Shown here piece after piece: positions 35,996-47,000 of a DNA stretch of 64,000 nt. Below the pieces are notes generated by a model. The model saw nothing but the letters and a program-made list of their open reading frames with translations, was not told the origin of the DNA and ran no database searches. Both the position numbers and the translations under genes were made by a program. Positions within the stretch are counted from its first letter, which is position 1. Each line of letters starts with the position of its first letter. This DNA is from Bacteroidota bacterium (GTDB taxonomy: Bacteria > Bacteroidota > Bacteroidia > UBA4408). Location of the stretch: positions 1 through 64,000 of the forward strand of contig CAUJCU010000019.1 of the NCBI GenBank assembly GCA_963169745.1. Direction: 5' to 3'.

Positions 35996-36757
35996 TTGAC
36001 CATACGGAAAGAAAATACAGAAATTAACCCTGCTGCTCAAATAAAACCCTATAAGCATAAACAAGGGAGCAAGAAAGAACAAGTGGCACTAATGTTTAAC
36101 AACATAAGTGCTAAATATGATTTTTTAAATCACTTTTTATCCTTTGGAATTGATATTTTTTGGCGTAAAAAAGCAGTTCGGTTACTAAAACCATTTTCCC
36201 CAAAAAAAATACTGGATATTGCAACCGGAACAGGCGATTTTGCCATAGCTTGCTTAAAGTTAAATCCCCAAAAAATTACAGGTATTGACATCTCAAAAGG
36301 GATGATAGAAGTAGGTCAAAAAAAAGTGAAGGCTAACGGATGGCAAGATAAAATAGAGTTGATGCTGGGCGATAGCGAACACATTAACTTTAATTCCAAT
36401 AGTTTTGATGCCGTTACCGTAGCTTTTGGAGTTCGTAATTTTGAAAACTTACATGCCGGATTAAAAGAAATGCACCGTGTACTAAAGCCTGGTGGCATAG
36501 CACTAATTCTTGAGTTTAGCAAGCCAACACTGTTTCCCATAAAACAACTTTACCAGTTTTACTCCAATAAAGTTTTACCTGTTATGGGTAAAACCATATC
36601 TAAAGATCAAACGGCATATAGCTACTTGCCGGCATCGGTACAGGCATTTCCTGAGGGGGAACGCATGGCCGATATTATTAAATCGGCAGGATTTGCAAGG
36701 GTGCAAATAGTGAAACTTTCTGGAGGTATAGCCAGTATTTATTTATCTATAAAGTAA
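35996..36757 (+). CDS. ubiE: Demethylmenaquinone methyltransferase (UbiE/MenG)
   Basis: The enzyme methylates demethylmenaquinone in the last step of menaquinone synthesis. FNNISAKYDFLNHFLSFGIDIFWRKKAV marks the UbiE family, followed by SAM motif I KILDIATGTGDFAIACL and the late MHRVLKPGGIALILEFSKP. The 253-residue length fits, with a TTG start at 35996 because no ATG precedes the conserved start. It is followed by porT with no gap, a pairing conserved in Bacteroidota. Confidence 0.9.
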   Translation: MTIRKENTEINPAAQIKPYKHKQGSKKEQVALMFNNISAKYDFLNHFLSFGIDIFWRKKAVRLLKPFSPKKILDIATGTGDFAIACLKLNPQKITGIDISKGMIEVGQKKVKANGWQDKIELMLGDSEHINFNSNSFDAVTVAFGVRNFENLHAGLKEMHRVLKPGGIALILEFSKPTLFPIKQLYQFYSNKVLPVMGKTISKDQTAYSYLPASVQAFPEGERMADIIKSAGFARVQIVKLSGGIASIYLSIK

Positions 36758-37513
36758 ATGAACAAACAAAAGCTATACACCACAAAGCATTTCCTTTTAG
36801 GAATAACCTTTCTGAGTGTGCTGCTTGTCCTTTCCTCAAACAGGGCTAAAGCCCAAACAACGGGACGCGACAACAAGGTTATGAACTTACAAAACTTTGA
36901 TAATAAAGTGCTGCATTTTGGCTTTCTGTTAGGAACTAATATGGCCGATTTCAGAATCCGGTACAATCCGGCCTTTTTTGGAGTAGATACCGTTTTTACG
37001 GTGCAAAGTAAACGTGAGGTGGGAGGCAATTTAGGCATCGTTTCTGACCTTCGATTAGGAAATTATTTTAACCTTAGGTTTATCCCGGCCTTATCATTTT
37101 CGGTGCGCTCCTTACAGTATGTGATTTTAGAAAACAATGTCCTTGTTTCTCGTGATAAGCAAATTGAATCTGTTTCCTTAGATTTTCCCATATTATTCAA
37201 GTATAAGTCAGAACGAGCCCATAATTTTAGAGCTTATTTAATTGCAGGTGGACAGTACAGTTTAGATATGGCATCGCAAAAAGATGTAAACAGCACCTTA
37301 GTAAAAGATATTCTTGTTAAAATTGATAAAGACGATTTTCTTGCCATTTTTGGTATAGGATTTGATTTTTATATGACTTATTTTAAGCTTTCGCCCGAAA
37401 TTACCTATGGTTTTGGCTTAAAAAATTTACTAATTCAAGAACACAATGTGCTTACCAAACCTATAGACCGGCTCAGTTCTAAAATAATTAAAATTTCATT
37501 CCATTTTGAATAA
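36758..37513 (+). CDS. porT: Type IX secretion outer-membrane protein PorT
   Basis: PorT is an outer-membrane beta-barrel of the type IX secretion system that exports proteins in gliding or proteolytic Bacteroidota. The 251-residue protein has a signal peptide (to about residue 32, ending in AQT) and alternating beta strands with the FGFLLGTNMADFRIRYNP opening and a terminal aromatic (FHFE). The ATG follows the ubiE stop directly. The ubiE-porT order supports the assignment. Confidence 0.85.
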   Translation: MNKQKLYTTKHFLLGITFLSVLLVLSSNRAKAQTTGRDNKVMNLQNFDNKVLHFGFLLGTNMADFRIRYNPAFFGVDTVFTVQSKREVGGNLGIVSDLRLGNYFNLRFIPALSFSVRSLQYVILENNVLVSRDKQIESVSLDFPILFKYKSERAHNFRAYLIAGGQYSLDMASQKDVNSTLVKDILVKIDKDDFLAIFGIGFDFYMTYFKLSPEITYGFGLKNLLIQEHNVLTKPIDRLSSKIIKISFHFE

Positions 37514-37537
37514 AATATTTTGCCCAATAAATCTATA

Positions 37538-39130
<1,593 letters not shown>

Positions 39131-39156
39131 TTTAGTAAAATGGACTTGCAGAGCAT

Positions 39157-39188
39157 AAAAAAAGCCGCTCTGTGAGCGGCTTTTTTTA
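39157..39188. terminator. Bidirectional Rho-independent terminator
   Basis: AAGCCGCTC and GAGCGGCTT flank the three-base loop TGT, with an A-run on the left and a T-run on the right, so it can stop both the flavoprotein transcript and the convergent lipoprotein transcript. Confidence 0.9.
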
Positions 39189-39203
39189 TAATTAATGGAT
39201 AAA

Positions 39204-39995
39204 TTATTTCTTTTCCATTTTAATAGAAATGGTTCCTTTTGATGAATTAGGGCCGTATTTTGTAGTTGTTGTGTTACCACCTTGGGTATTTGAATTAGAT
39301 CCATTCATAGTCATATCAATAGAAGCATCGCCTACTAATTCACTCTTAGCTAAACGTGACAAATGCCATACTTGCGTATTTTCGTTATTAGCATAGGTGT
39401 ATGTATAATCATCAGAATAAGAATAGTTGCCACCTGTTGTAGATTTTTGATCTGTTTTACGTTGCTCTTTCAATACAGACAAAGAAATGTTTTCTTTGTT
39501 TTTGTCATCATTGCTCTTGTTTTTACCTAAGAAATACCAAGTTCCTGACTGGGTAGTAGTTTCAGTAAAGTCAATAGCATCGGTTGTAGTAGTTCCGGCT
39601 TCAGTATGTGTTACAGATGACCATTTAACTGTTTGAGTAGATGACCAAGTTCCGTCTTTTTCAAAAGTATAAGTTAGGTCAGATACTGCTCCTGAGTAAG
39701 AGTCACTAGAAGTAGTTGTTGAGCCGCCACCTGCATAAGTAGTACTTACTTCTCTTTTAGCAGTAGCACCCGCGTAAGTGTCAGTAGTTTTGGTGGTTTG
39801 GGTGTAAGTTGTTGTACCATTGCTGGTGGTTACTGATGTAACATCACTTTTAAGTTCAGTAACATTCCAAGTTGTAGATAAACGACCTTTTCTAGACTTT
39901 AAAGAGAATCCCGGATCGTCATCACCCTTTTTACAGGCAGTGATAGAAGAAGCAATAACTAAAATAGCTAAAACTGATTTTGTTAGTTTTTTCAT
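39204..39995 (-). CDS. Thr/Ser-rich lipoprotein with a lipocalin-like layout
   Basis: The 263-residue protein has a lipobox (SSITAC, C21), so it is a lipoprotein. It then has RLSTTWNVTELKSDV and repeated strands rich in Thr and Ser (for example residues 55-135), with a TWSSTQTVKWSS segment and a SGTWYFLGKNKSNDDK turn. The strand-turn pattern with early Trp suggests a lipocalin-like calycin fold. A TACTTTTG promoter lies at 40040-40047. Function unknown. Confidence 0.75.
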   Translation of the reverse strand: MKKLTKSVLAILVIASSITACKKGDDDPGFSLKSRKGRLSTTWNVTELKSDVTSVTTSNGTTTYTQTTKTTDTYAGATAKREVSTTYAGGGSTTTSSDSYSGAVSDLTYTFEKDGTWSSTQTVKWSSVTHTEAGTTTTDAIDFTETTTQSGTWYFLGKNKSNDDKNKENISLSVLKEQRKTDQKSTTGGNYSYSDDYTYTYANNENTQVWHLSRLAKSELVGDASIDMTMNGSNSNTQGGNTTTTKYGPNSSKGTISIKMEKK

Positions 39996-40039
39996 TTTTT
40001 TTGTTTTTGGTTAGTATTAATTTTATAATAATTTTGGCG

Positions 40040-40047
40040 CAAAAGTA
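40040..40047 (-). promoter_or_regulatory. TAnnTTTG promoter for the Thr-rich lipoprotein
   Basis: The minus strand reads TACTTTTG, 45 bases upstream of the ATG at 39995. Confidence 0.6.
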
Positions 40048-40146
40048 AGGTTAATTTTAATATGCCCAAATTTTTTTATTCAATATATTTTGTTAATTAA
40101 TAGACAAACTATTATAATTCAGCTACTAATAAATTAAATTTAGAAT

Positions 40147-40166
40147 TAATAATAATAATAATAATA
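40147..40166. repeat. Trinucleotide (AAT) tract upstream of ribBA
   Basis: About seven units of TAA/AAT in tandem lie 30-50 bases upstream of the ribBA promoter element at 40197-40204. The DNA here is very AT-rich, so slippage could alter promoter spacing. Confidence 0.6.
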
Positions 40167-40196
40167 CCATAATTTAAAATAAAGAAGCTAATTCGC

Positions 40197-40204
40197 TACT
40201 TTTG
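40197..40204 (+). promoter_or_regulatory. TAnnTTTG promoter for ribBA
   Basis: TACTTTTG lies 15 bases upstream of the ATG at 40220. There is no room for a leader riboswitch. Confidence 0.55.
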
Positions 40205-40219
40205 CAGTAAATTTCAGAT

Positions 40220-41431
40220 ATGAAAAAGCATTTAGATCGTATTGAGGAGGCCATTGAAGATATAAAGGCAGGAAAAATAATTATTGTAGTTGATGATGAA
40301 GACCGTGAAAATGAAGGCGATTTTCTAACTGCGGCTCACTGCATTACACCTGAAATTATTAATTTTATGGCTACTCATGGGCGTGGTTTAATTTGTGCTC
40401 CACTAATTGAAAGCCGTTGCGAAGAGCTAGAGTTAGATTTAATGGTGAGCCATAATAATGCCGTTTATGAAACTCCTTTTACGGTTTCTGTTGATTTAAT
40501 CGGACATGGTTGTACCACCGGAATATCTGCTCAGGATCGTTATAAGACCATTCGGGCACTTATCAATCCCAATACCAAACCTTCTGATTTAGGAAAGCCC
40601 GGGCATATTTTCCCTTTAAAAGCTAAAAAAGGAGGCGTTTTACGCAGAGCAGGGCATACCGAAGCAGCTATTGATTTTGCACGTTTAGCAGGTTTTGAAC
40701 CGGCCGGAGTTATTGTTGAGATAATGAATGAAGATGGCACTATGGCGCGCCTAAATGATTTGTTTCAAATAGCCGATAAATTTCAACTCAAAATAGTTTC
40801 TATTGAAGATTTGATTAAGTACCGTTTGGCTCATGAATCTCTTATTGAAAATGATGTTACTGTAGAAATGCCCACAGAATGGGGTAATTTTAAACTAACG
40901 AGCTACCGTCAAAAAAACACACAACAAGAACATTTGGCTCTGGTAAAGGGTGTTTGGAGTCCGGGCGAACCGGTGTTAGTACGTGTACATTCTTCATGCC
41001 TTACCGGTGATGTTTTTGGCTCGTGCCGATGTGATTGTGGGGCCCAGCTACACCAAGCTATGCGTATGGTTGAAAAAGAAGGAAAGGGGGTTGTTTTATA
41101 CATGAACCAGGAGGGGCGAGGAATTGGGTTACTCAATAAACTCAGAGCCTATAAATTGCAAGAAGAAGGGCTTGACACTGTAGAGGCTAATCTTAAACTG
41201 GGCTTTCAAACAGATGAACGCGATTATGGCGTTGGTGCTCAAATATTAAGAGACTTAGGTATTAGTAAAATAAAACTAATGAGCAACAACCCTAAGAAAA
41301 GAGCCGGGCTAATAGGTTACGGACTGGAAATTGTTGAAACCGTTCCTATTGAAATTGCTTCCAATAAGCATAACGAAAACTACCTGAGAACGAAAAAAAA
41401 TAAAATGGGACATACCCTAAAATTAAAATAA
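40220..41431 (+). CDS. ribBA: Riboflavin biosynthesis bifunctional RibBA
   Basis: The N-terminal half makes 3,4-dihydroxy-2-butanone 4-phosphate: [30 protein letters not shown], and the [17 protein letters not shown] segment. The C-terminal half is GTP cyclohydrolase II with zinc ligands in [19 protein letters not shown] (three Cys) and the catalytic [16 protein letters not shown]. Together they supply both precursors of riboflavin. The 403-residue length matches RibBA. Confidence 0.95.
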   Translation: MKKHLDRIEEAIEDIKAGKIIIVVDDEDRENEGDFLTAAHCITPEIINFMATHGRGLICAPLIESRCEELELDLMVSHNNAVYETPFTVSVDLIGHGCTTGISAQDRYKTIRALINPNTKPSDLGKPGHIFPLKAKKGGVLRRAGHTEAAIDFARLAGFEPAGVIVEIMNEDGTMARLNDLFQIADKFQLKIVSIEDLIKYRLAHESLIENDVTVEMPTEWGNFKLTSYRQKNTQQEHLALVKGVWSPGEPVLVRVHSSCLTGDVFGSCRCDCGAQLHQAMRMVEKEGKGVVLYMNQEGRGIGLLNKLRAYKLQEEGLDTVEANLKLGFQTDERDYGVGAQILRDLGISKIKLMSNNPKKRAGLIGYGLEIVETVPIEIASNKHNENYLRTKKNKMGHTLKLK

Positions 41432-41474
41432 TTCCTTTATTTTTTTCTTTGACTAAAATTTACCCCATTCAAAA

Positions 41475-44246
41475 TTAGGGCAACGGAGGCATACGTTCAG
41501 GTATTTCATTGTCTATGGCATGTGCTAAAATTCTTCGTCCATACGTAGTAACAGCAAAATAATATTTCTGTTGGTCTATTGAGGTAATGCCTATAGGGGC
41601 TTTTCCGGCTAACGAAGTGTTGCGGTTTAAAGTGCCATTTGCATTAAAAATAAAAAGTCCTTCCTCACGAGTTGATACAGCCAGTTTTTTAACCGAATCG
41701 TTTAAACTAATTATTTGTGCCGGTACATTTATCTTAGAGTTAAAGGTAAAATCAAACACTATTTCTTTTTCTTTATTAATAACATTCAGCCTGTTGTTGT
41801 CGGTAAAAATATATTCCGGTTTTTGGTCATTGTTAATATCGGCCCATACAAATTGATAGTTCTTACTAAGCTTAGGTAAAAGCTCTAATTTATCAACAGC
41901 TCCTTTAAAACTATAACGATATACCCAACCATTTTCATCACTTAAAATAACTCCTGATGTGTTTACAGATTTTTTAATATCTACAAATAGTGAACTGTTA
42001 TAAAAGGCCGGTAATTTATCTTTGAATTTCACAATCCAGTTGCCTCTTTTATCAATTAATCTCAAGTTGCGTGCTTCATCAGCAAAACAAATCATATCAC
42101 GTCCATCGCAGGTAAACGGTACAAAATTACCTTTTAAAGTGTCTTTTAAGCGCTCTGTACGCCAGTCGGTATCAATTTGACCATTTAACTTATAGTTGTA
42201 TATACTTAAATTATCACAGGCTACCAGCAAGAGTGGGTTTTGTTGTTCATCAAAATTAATGTACCCTAACCCGGTTGTGGCATTAGCTTTAAGTGTTACC
42301 GGAAAGTTTTCGGGGAAGTTTCCGGACTCATTAATCATATAAAAATATTTTTGAGTTACAAAAGCTAACCGGAATTTACCTGCTTTATTGGCATGTAACT
42401 GATGTATCTTTCCTACAATCTTTTCAGAGAGAGGAACTGACCAAATAATACCTCCTTGATTGTTAATTAAATGAAGATTAAGAGAGGCATCTTGAAGTAC
42501 AAACAGATCACTTGAATCAGCCAAATTTTTAACTAAAAATGGTTGGGTTATAAAAGTAGTATCTGCTTCAAGATCCCACAAGGTGTTAAACTCGGGTTTG
42601 TAAATAGGATTGTACTTTAAGCATAAATTGTTGTAAAACAAGTCGCCACTTGATTTGAATTGTATTGCCAAAGCTTGAAATTTACGAAAGAGGCTGGAGT
42701 TTTTCTCGACTGTTTCAGCTAATTTTTTTTCAACTTGATTGCTGTATAAAGCACTTGAACGCGCTACGGCCGAGTATATAAAGAAGTTGGAATTTTGTGA
42801 TAAGGTTTCGGCAAAGCGTAAATAATTTCTGTCTTTCCCAAGTGTTCGGTTAGCAACATAAAAATTAATTAAACCACGTAAAGCAGCTTCACTCCCCGAC
42901 ATGATAATATAATTTCCCATGGCCGTGTAATAATGAGTTTTAAATTTAGGATAAGAAATTCCAAAAATTAAAGGCAAAAAATCAGGAAGGTCTAACTTTG
43001 AAATGGTATAGCTGCGATAAGTGTTTTCTTCATTTTGATTTATACTACTGCTGTCATTGTTAATCCGGATACTCTGATTGAGTTCAGAAAAAGCACTTAT
43101 AGCTTTATGTATATCATTGGCTTTGAAAACAGCATATTGATCGGGGCTGTAATTTTGGCCATACGACTCGGTGAGAACCGATGAGAACTCAGAACCTAAC
43201 CAGGTGTTAAAAAATTGATGCAAATCAATACCATATTTACTTTCCAGCTTTTTTAATTCAATAGTTTGTTCCTGATGTTTATATTTTTGCAATTGTGTTA
43301 AGTATGCTTTTACATCACTTAACCCTGTATAACTGAAAAAGGCCGTATTTAATGGAAGCACAGAGGTTAATTCAATTTTAGGCGCTTTTTGATTTTTAAA
43401 AACAGAAAGATAATCGTGTAAAGAGTCGCTGCTGTATGAAAAGCCATTAAAAGTTATAATTTCATTTTTTAAATTCAAATCCATAGAAATCCATTGGGCA
43501 AACCCTGAGAGGGCTTCAATGAAGTTTTTATTGTCTTCGCTCAGGTATTGGGGCATAATACCTCCCAAATTTTTAAAATTAACAAAAACACTGGCATGGC
43601 TTTGGTTACTGGCTGTTTTTAAAACACGTGTAAACGATTTATTTTGAATTATTGATTGGCCTGATGTTAATGAAACAGCCGACTTCTCAATTAAATCGGG
43701 CGAATAACTTAAAGCAAAAACCGTATTGCTATGATAATAATAAAAATGCTTACCGTTTCGTAAATGATACTGGTGTACAGAAATGCCCGCTACCATAGTG
43801 TCGCTGCGTGTGTACATAACAGGTATAGTTTGCTCAATAATTTCATTGATAGCTCTCTTTTCTGCCGTTAAAGGGATATTAAAGGCCAGTAAGAAATCAA
43901 CCCCATGAGCGGTGTCGGCATGTACTGATAAGTATATTTTTGTGTCTTCATTAATATTTAATGCTGCTCTTCCATGCACAAAAACAGAGTCAAAGAAGTT
44001 AATTTTTGTATTCAATTCCTTAAATGCATGCACGCTTAAAAGCTCTTTCCAAATAGCGTTTTCAACCGAGAAGTTTTTCCATGTACTCGTAAAATCACAC
44101 GCTTCGGTTATACATACTGCATTGTCGGGTATTGCTTTTAAAACAGGAGTCATAGGGGTTTTTACCTGTTTAAAATAAAAGTAGCCGTAAATGGCACTGC
44201 CCACAATAGGTACTATTAAAAAAGTAATAAATATTTTTTTAAGCAT
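41475..44246 (-). CDS. Large membrane-anchored envelope protein, DUF3352-like N-terminus
   Basis: The frame starts at 44291, but ATG at 44246 gives a clean membrane anchor (MLKKIFITFLIVPIVGSAIYGY) and overlaps the rnhB stop by 8 bases, so it is preferred (923 residues). About residues 45-540 look like a secreted two-lobed region beginning with a VLKAIPDNAVCITEA start (DUF3352-like). The rest shows repeated W/F-rich strands such as NDQKPEYIFTD, suggesting a beta-propeller (about 560-920). Role unknown. The end faces the convergent ribBA gene. Confidence 0.7.
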   Translation of the reverse strand: MLKKIFITFLIVPIVGSAIYGYFYFKQVKTPMTPVLKAIPDNAVCITEACDFTSTWKNFSVENAIWKELLSVHAFKELNTKINFFDSVFVHGRAALNINEDTKIYLSVHADTAHGVDFLLAFNIPLTAEKRAINEIIEQTIPVMYTRSDTMVAGISVHQYHLRNGKHFYYYHSNTVFALSYSPDLIEKSAVSLTSGQSIIQNKSFTRVLKTASNQSHASVFVNFKNLGGIMPQYLSEDNKNFIEALSGFAQWISMDLNLKNEIITFNGFSYSSDSLHDYLSVFKNQKAPKIELTSVLPLNTAFFSYTGLSDVKAYLTQLQKYKHQEQTIELKKLESKYGIDLHQFFNTWLGSEFSSVLTESYGQNYSPDQYAVFKANDIHKAISAFSELNQSIRINNDSSSINQNEENTYRSYTISKLDLPDFLPLIFGISYPKFKTHYYTAMGNYIIMSGSEAALRGLINFYVANRTLGKDRNYLRFAETLSQNSNFFIYSAVARSSALYSNQVEKKLAETVEKNSSLFRKFQALAIQFKSSGDLFYNNLCLKYNPIYKPEFNTLWDLEADTTFITQPFLVKNLADSSDLFVLQDASLNLHLINNQGGIIWSVPLSEKIVGKIHQLHANKAGKFRLAFVTQKYFYMINESGNFPENFPVTLKANATTGLGYINFDEQQNPLLLVACDNLSIYNYKLNGQIDTDWRTERLKDTLKGNFVPFTCDGRDMICFADEARNLRLIDKRGNWIVKFKDKLPAFYNSSLFVDIKKSVNTSGVILSDENGWVYRYSFKGAVDKLELLPKLSKNYQFVWADINNDQKPEYIFTDNNRLNVINKEKEIVFDFTFNSKINVPAQIISLNDSVKKLAVSTREEGLFIFNANGTLNRNTSLAGKAPIGITSIDQQKYYFAVTTYGRRILAHAIDNEIPERMPPLP

Positions 44247-44886
44247 TCTTCTTATTTTTTTGTGGTTTTTTATTTTTTTGTGGCGTTTCAAAAGAAAATT
44301 CCAATTGCTTCGGTATAAGTGTGAAACTCATACGGTGATAGGGCGTTACTCCAAACATGGCAATAGCTTTACGATGGCTTAAAGTTGGATACCCTTTATT
44401 TTTATTCCATTGATAGTCGGGATACTCAAAAGCTAACATATTCATATAATCATCACGATATGTTTTGGCTAATACAGAAGCTGCAGCAATGTTGGCATAT
44501 TTACCATCACCCTTTACCACAGTAGTGTGCGGAATACTCTTGTAATTTTTAAACCGATTGCCATCTACTACAATATGGCCTGGTTTTAGGGTTAAGCTAG
44601 ATATAGCTTTGTGCATGGCTTCAATAGAAGCATTTAAAATATTGACTTTGTCAATTTGAACATGATCTACCATTGCAACAGCAAAGCTTATTGCGCTTTT
44701 CTCGATAAGGGGGCGTATATGATAACGATCCTTGTCGCGCATTTTTTTGGAGTCATTTAATAAGTCCAGTTTAAAATTATCGGGTAAAATTACGGCTGCT
44801 GCAAACACCGGACCGGCCAGGCAGCCTCTACCTGCTTCATCGCACCCTGCCTCATGTTTGTTTTGATACATACAGGTTTGCAGCAT
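44239..44886 (-). CDS. rnhB: Ribonuclease HII
   Basis: RNase HII removes ribonucleotides from DNA and RNA-DNA hybrids. The catalytic DEAGRG motif (D16, E17) is followed by CLAGPVFAAAVIL, DSKKMRDKDR, and the later KGDGKYANIAAASVLAKTYRDDYM segment with the third acidic site. The protein has 215 residues, with a short Lys-rich C-terminal tail (QKNKKPQKNKKNA). It lies one base after the glycosyltransferase gene. Confidence 0.92.
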   Translation of the reverse strand: MLQTCMYQNKHEAGCDEAGRGCLAGPVFAAAVILPDNFKLDLLNDSKKMRDKDRYHIRPLIEKSAISFAVAMVDHVQIDKVNILNASIEAMHKAISSLTLKPGHIVVDGNRFKNYKSIPHTTVVKGDGKYANIAAASVLAKTYRDDYMNMLAFEYPDYQWNKNKGYPTLSHRKAIAMFGVTPYHRMSFTLIPKQLEFSFETPQKNKKPQKNKKNA

Positions 44887-44887
44887 A

Positions 44888-46021
44888 TCAATTCGTATTT
44901 AATAGTACTTTTTGGCAGCTGTCCCACAACTTTTGAGCGGTTGTATCCCAGCTAAAATTTTTCTTTCGGTTTTGCCCTTCTTTTATCAAATTAGCATATA
45001 CGTTTTTATCCGAATACATTTGAAACATGGCTCCGGCTATATCCTCAATACTTTCAGGATTGCAATAGAGAGCCGCATTACCGGCCACTTCGGGCAAACT
45101 ACTGCTATTAGAGGTAATAATAGGAATTTGGCTTTCCATGGCTTCAAGCAAAGGAATTCCAAAACCTTCAAATAAAGGCACATAAACTAATGCAAAAGCC
45201 CCGGCTGTTATTTGATGTAATTCTAATTCACTAACACGGCCTAAAAAAATAATATCATTCTTGAAAGTACATTGATTTAAACTATCGCTCATAGCTTTAT
45301 TCCAGAAATATTTTTTGCCAACAATTACGAGCTTAATTTTTGAAGAGCTTTGTTTTTTAAAAGTATCAAAAGCCAAAAACAAGCGTTTTAAATTTTTGCG
45401 TGGTTGTATAGAACCAACATATAAAAAATAGGCATTGTTATCGGTATGCTTTTTTTGAACAAGTGCCTTTTCATGGTCACTTATTGGGCCAAAGCCCTCA
45501 CTACAGCCATTGTACACGACATCAATCTTTTCGGGATTAATCAAGTAGGTTTGAGCTATATCGTTTTTCGAAAATTCAGAAACTGTTGCTATTCGTGAGG
45601 CTTTTTGGGCAAATTTTGGAAAATAATAATTGTAGTATTTAGATACAAGCCAAGGAACATCACCAGGAAAGTGATGAAAATTAATATCATGTATTACAGC
45701 CAACTGCTTTACTGAACTACGTAGTGATAAGTAACCATCACACGAAAGAAACAAATCTACTTGCAAGCGTTTTAGCAAATCATATACAACAAACTCTAAC
45801 CAATATACAAAAAGTAATGGATGCCGGGCTGCGGGGCCGGCAATGATAGGAGTTACATTGTTTGAAAATATAAAATCGTCATGGTAAGGCCTGTCAAAAA
45901 TAAAAATGAAATGATGCTCGGGATGGGCTTTTGTAATTCGCTGTAAAGTTTCAAACATAAAGCGCCCTATGCCTTCGAGCTTATTATGTTGTAAAAGCCT
46001 TGTATTTACAGCTATTTTCAC
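44888..46021 (-). CDS. Family 4-type glycosyltransferase (GT-B fold)
   Basis: The 377-residue protein begins MKIAVNTRLLQHNKLEGIGRFMFETL, the N-lobe opening of GT4 enzymes. The linker strand FLYVGSIQPRKNLKRLFLAFD and the C-lobe donor-binding motif FVYVPLFEGFGIPLLEAMESQIPIITSNSSSLPEVAGNAALYCNP, with the E-x7-E pair, are present. It transfers a sugar from a nucleotide donor, probably for surface polysaccharide; donor and acceptor are not readable. Confidence 0.88.
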   Translation of the reverse strand: MKIAVNTRLLQHNKLEGIGRFMFETLQRITKAHPEHHFIFIFDRPYHDDFIFSNNVTPIIAGPAARHPLLFVYWLEFVVYDLLKRLQVDLFLSCDGYLSLRSSVKQLAVIHDINFHHFPGDVPWLVSKYYNYYFPKFAQKASRIATVSEFSKNDIAQTYLINPEKIDVVYNGCSEGFGPISDHEKALVQKKHTDNNAYFLYVGSIQPRKNLKRLFLAFDTFKKQSSSKIKLVIVGKKYFWNKAMSDSLNQCTFKNDIIFLGRVSELELHQITAGAFALVYVPLFEGFGIPLLEAMESQIPIITSNSSSLPEVAGNAALYCNPESIEDIAGAMFQMYSDKNVYANLIKEGQNRKKNFSWDTTAQKLWDSCQKVLLNTN

Positions 46022-46192
46022 TTTTTTAGATTATTAACATTGCGAAAATAACCCATTAAAAGCCCCTGTTAAAAGGCTTTTCAGAGAATTACTTAACATT
46101 AAGTTGTTGATTTCCTTAAAATTAGATTCCTTTGCGCAATTTTTATGTAGTGTTATTTTAATTTTAATACTTTTACGCCACTTTTAAATATA

Positions 46193-46966
46193 TTGAAAAC
46201 CTTAGTAAAATACATACTTCAGCGCATTTTAGGGTTCGACAATTATTTGTTTGTATTTGCTCTTTTTAAGACCTACACACTCCATTGGGATAAAAACGAA
46301 AATCATTTCTTTTATTTCTTAAAGCTTATTCCTTCAAATGGTGTTTTTGTTGATATTGGAGCCAATATCGGTATAATGACTGCCTGTGCCGGACGAAAAT
46401 ATGCGAACTTAAATATTGTTGCTGTTGAACCTATTGAGAAAAATATCAAGGCTTTAAGACGAGTTATCCGTTTTTTTAATTTAAAAAATGTGCAGGCGCA
46501 TCAGGTTGCTCTCGGCAATAAAAATGGTTCTGTTAAAATGGTTATGCCAATACAAAATAAAGTACGCTTTCAGGGCTTAAGCCATGTGTTACATGAAAGT
46601 ATTACCGATAACAATGAGGGCGAAGTGAATGAGGTTAATTTATATCGATTAGATGATTTTGAACCAATAAAAAACATAAACAAACCCATTTCTGGGATAA
46701 AAATGGATGTTGAAAATTTTGAAAGCTTTGTTGTTAAGGGAGGCTTGGAACAAATAAGAAAGAACCAGCCTGTGTTGTATATCGAATTATGGAACAACGA
46801 TAATCGAAGAACCTGCTTGCAAGATTTAAGCGATTTAGGCTATTTGCCTTTTACTTTTAATTTAGGCCGTCTAGTTCCTTATGATGCCTCAAAACATAAC
46901 CACCACAATTTTTTCTTTTTACATCAAAATAAATTACACGAGTATCACTTGAGCGAAGCTCTTTAA
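46193..46966 (+). CDS. FkbM-family methyltransferase
   Basis: The 257-residue protein carries the FkbM-type SAM motif VFVDIGANIGIMTACAG (residues 51-67) and the IVAVEPIEKNIKALRR segment. The later SGIKMDVENFESFVVKGGLE and PVLYIELW complete the family pattern. FkbM enzymes O-methylate sugars or natural products. A TTG start at 46193 is required, as there is no ATG before the conserved fold. It is divergent from the glycosyltransferase gene to its left, which suggests a glycan role. Confidence 0.85.
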   Translation: MKTLVKYILQRILGFDNYLFVFALFKTYTLHWDKNENHFFYFLKLIPSNGVFVDIGANIGIMTACAGRKYANLNIVAVEPIEKNIKALRRVIRFFNLKNVQAHQVALGNKNGSVKMVMPIQNKVRFQGLSHVLHESITDNNEGEVNEVNLYRLDDFEPIKNINKPISGIKMDVENFESFVVKGGLEQIRKNQPVLYIELWNNDNRRTCLQDLSDLGYLPFTFNLGRLVPYDASKHNHHNFFFLHQNKLHEYHLSEAL

Positions 46967-47000
46967 ACAAAAGGGTTTTCAATAAGAGCTAATTTTAAAA

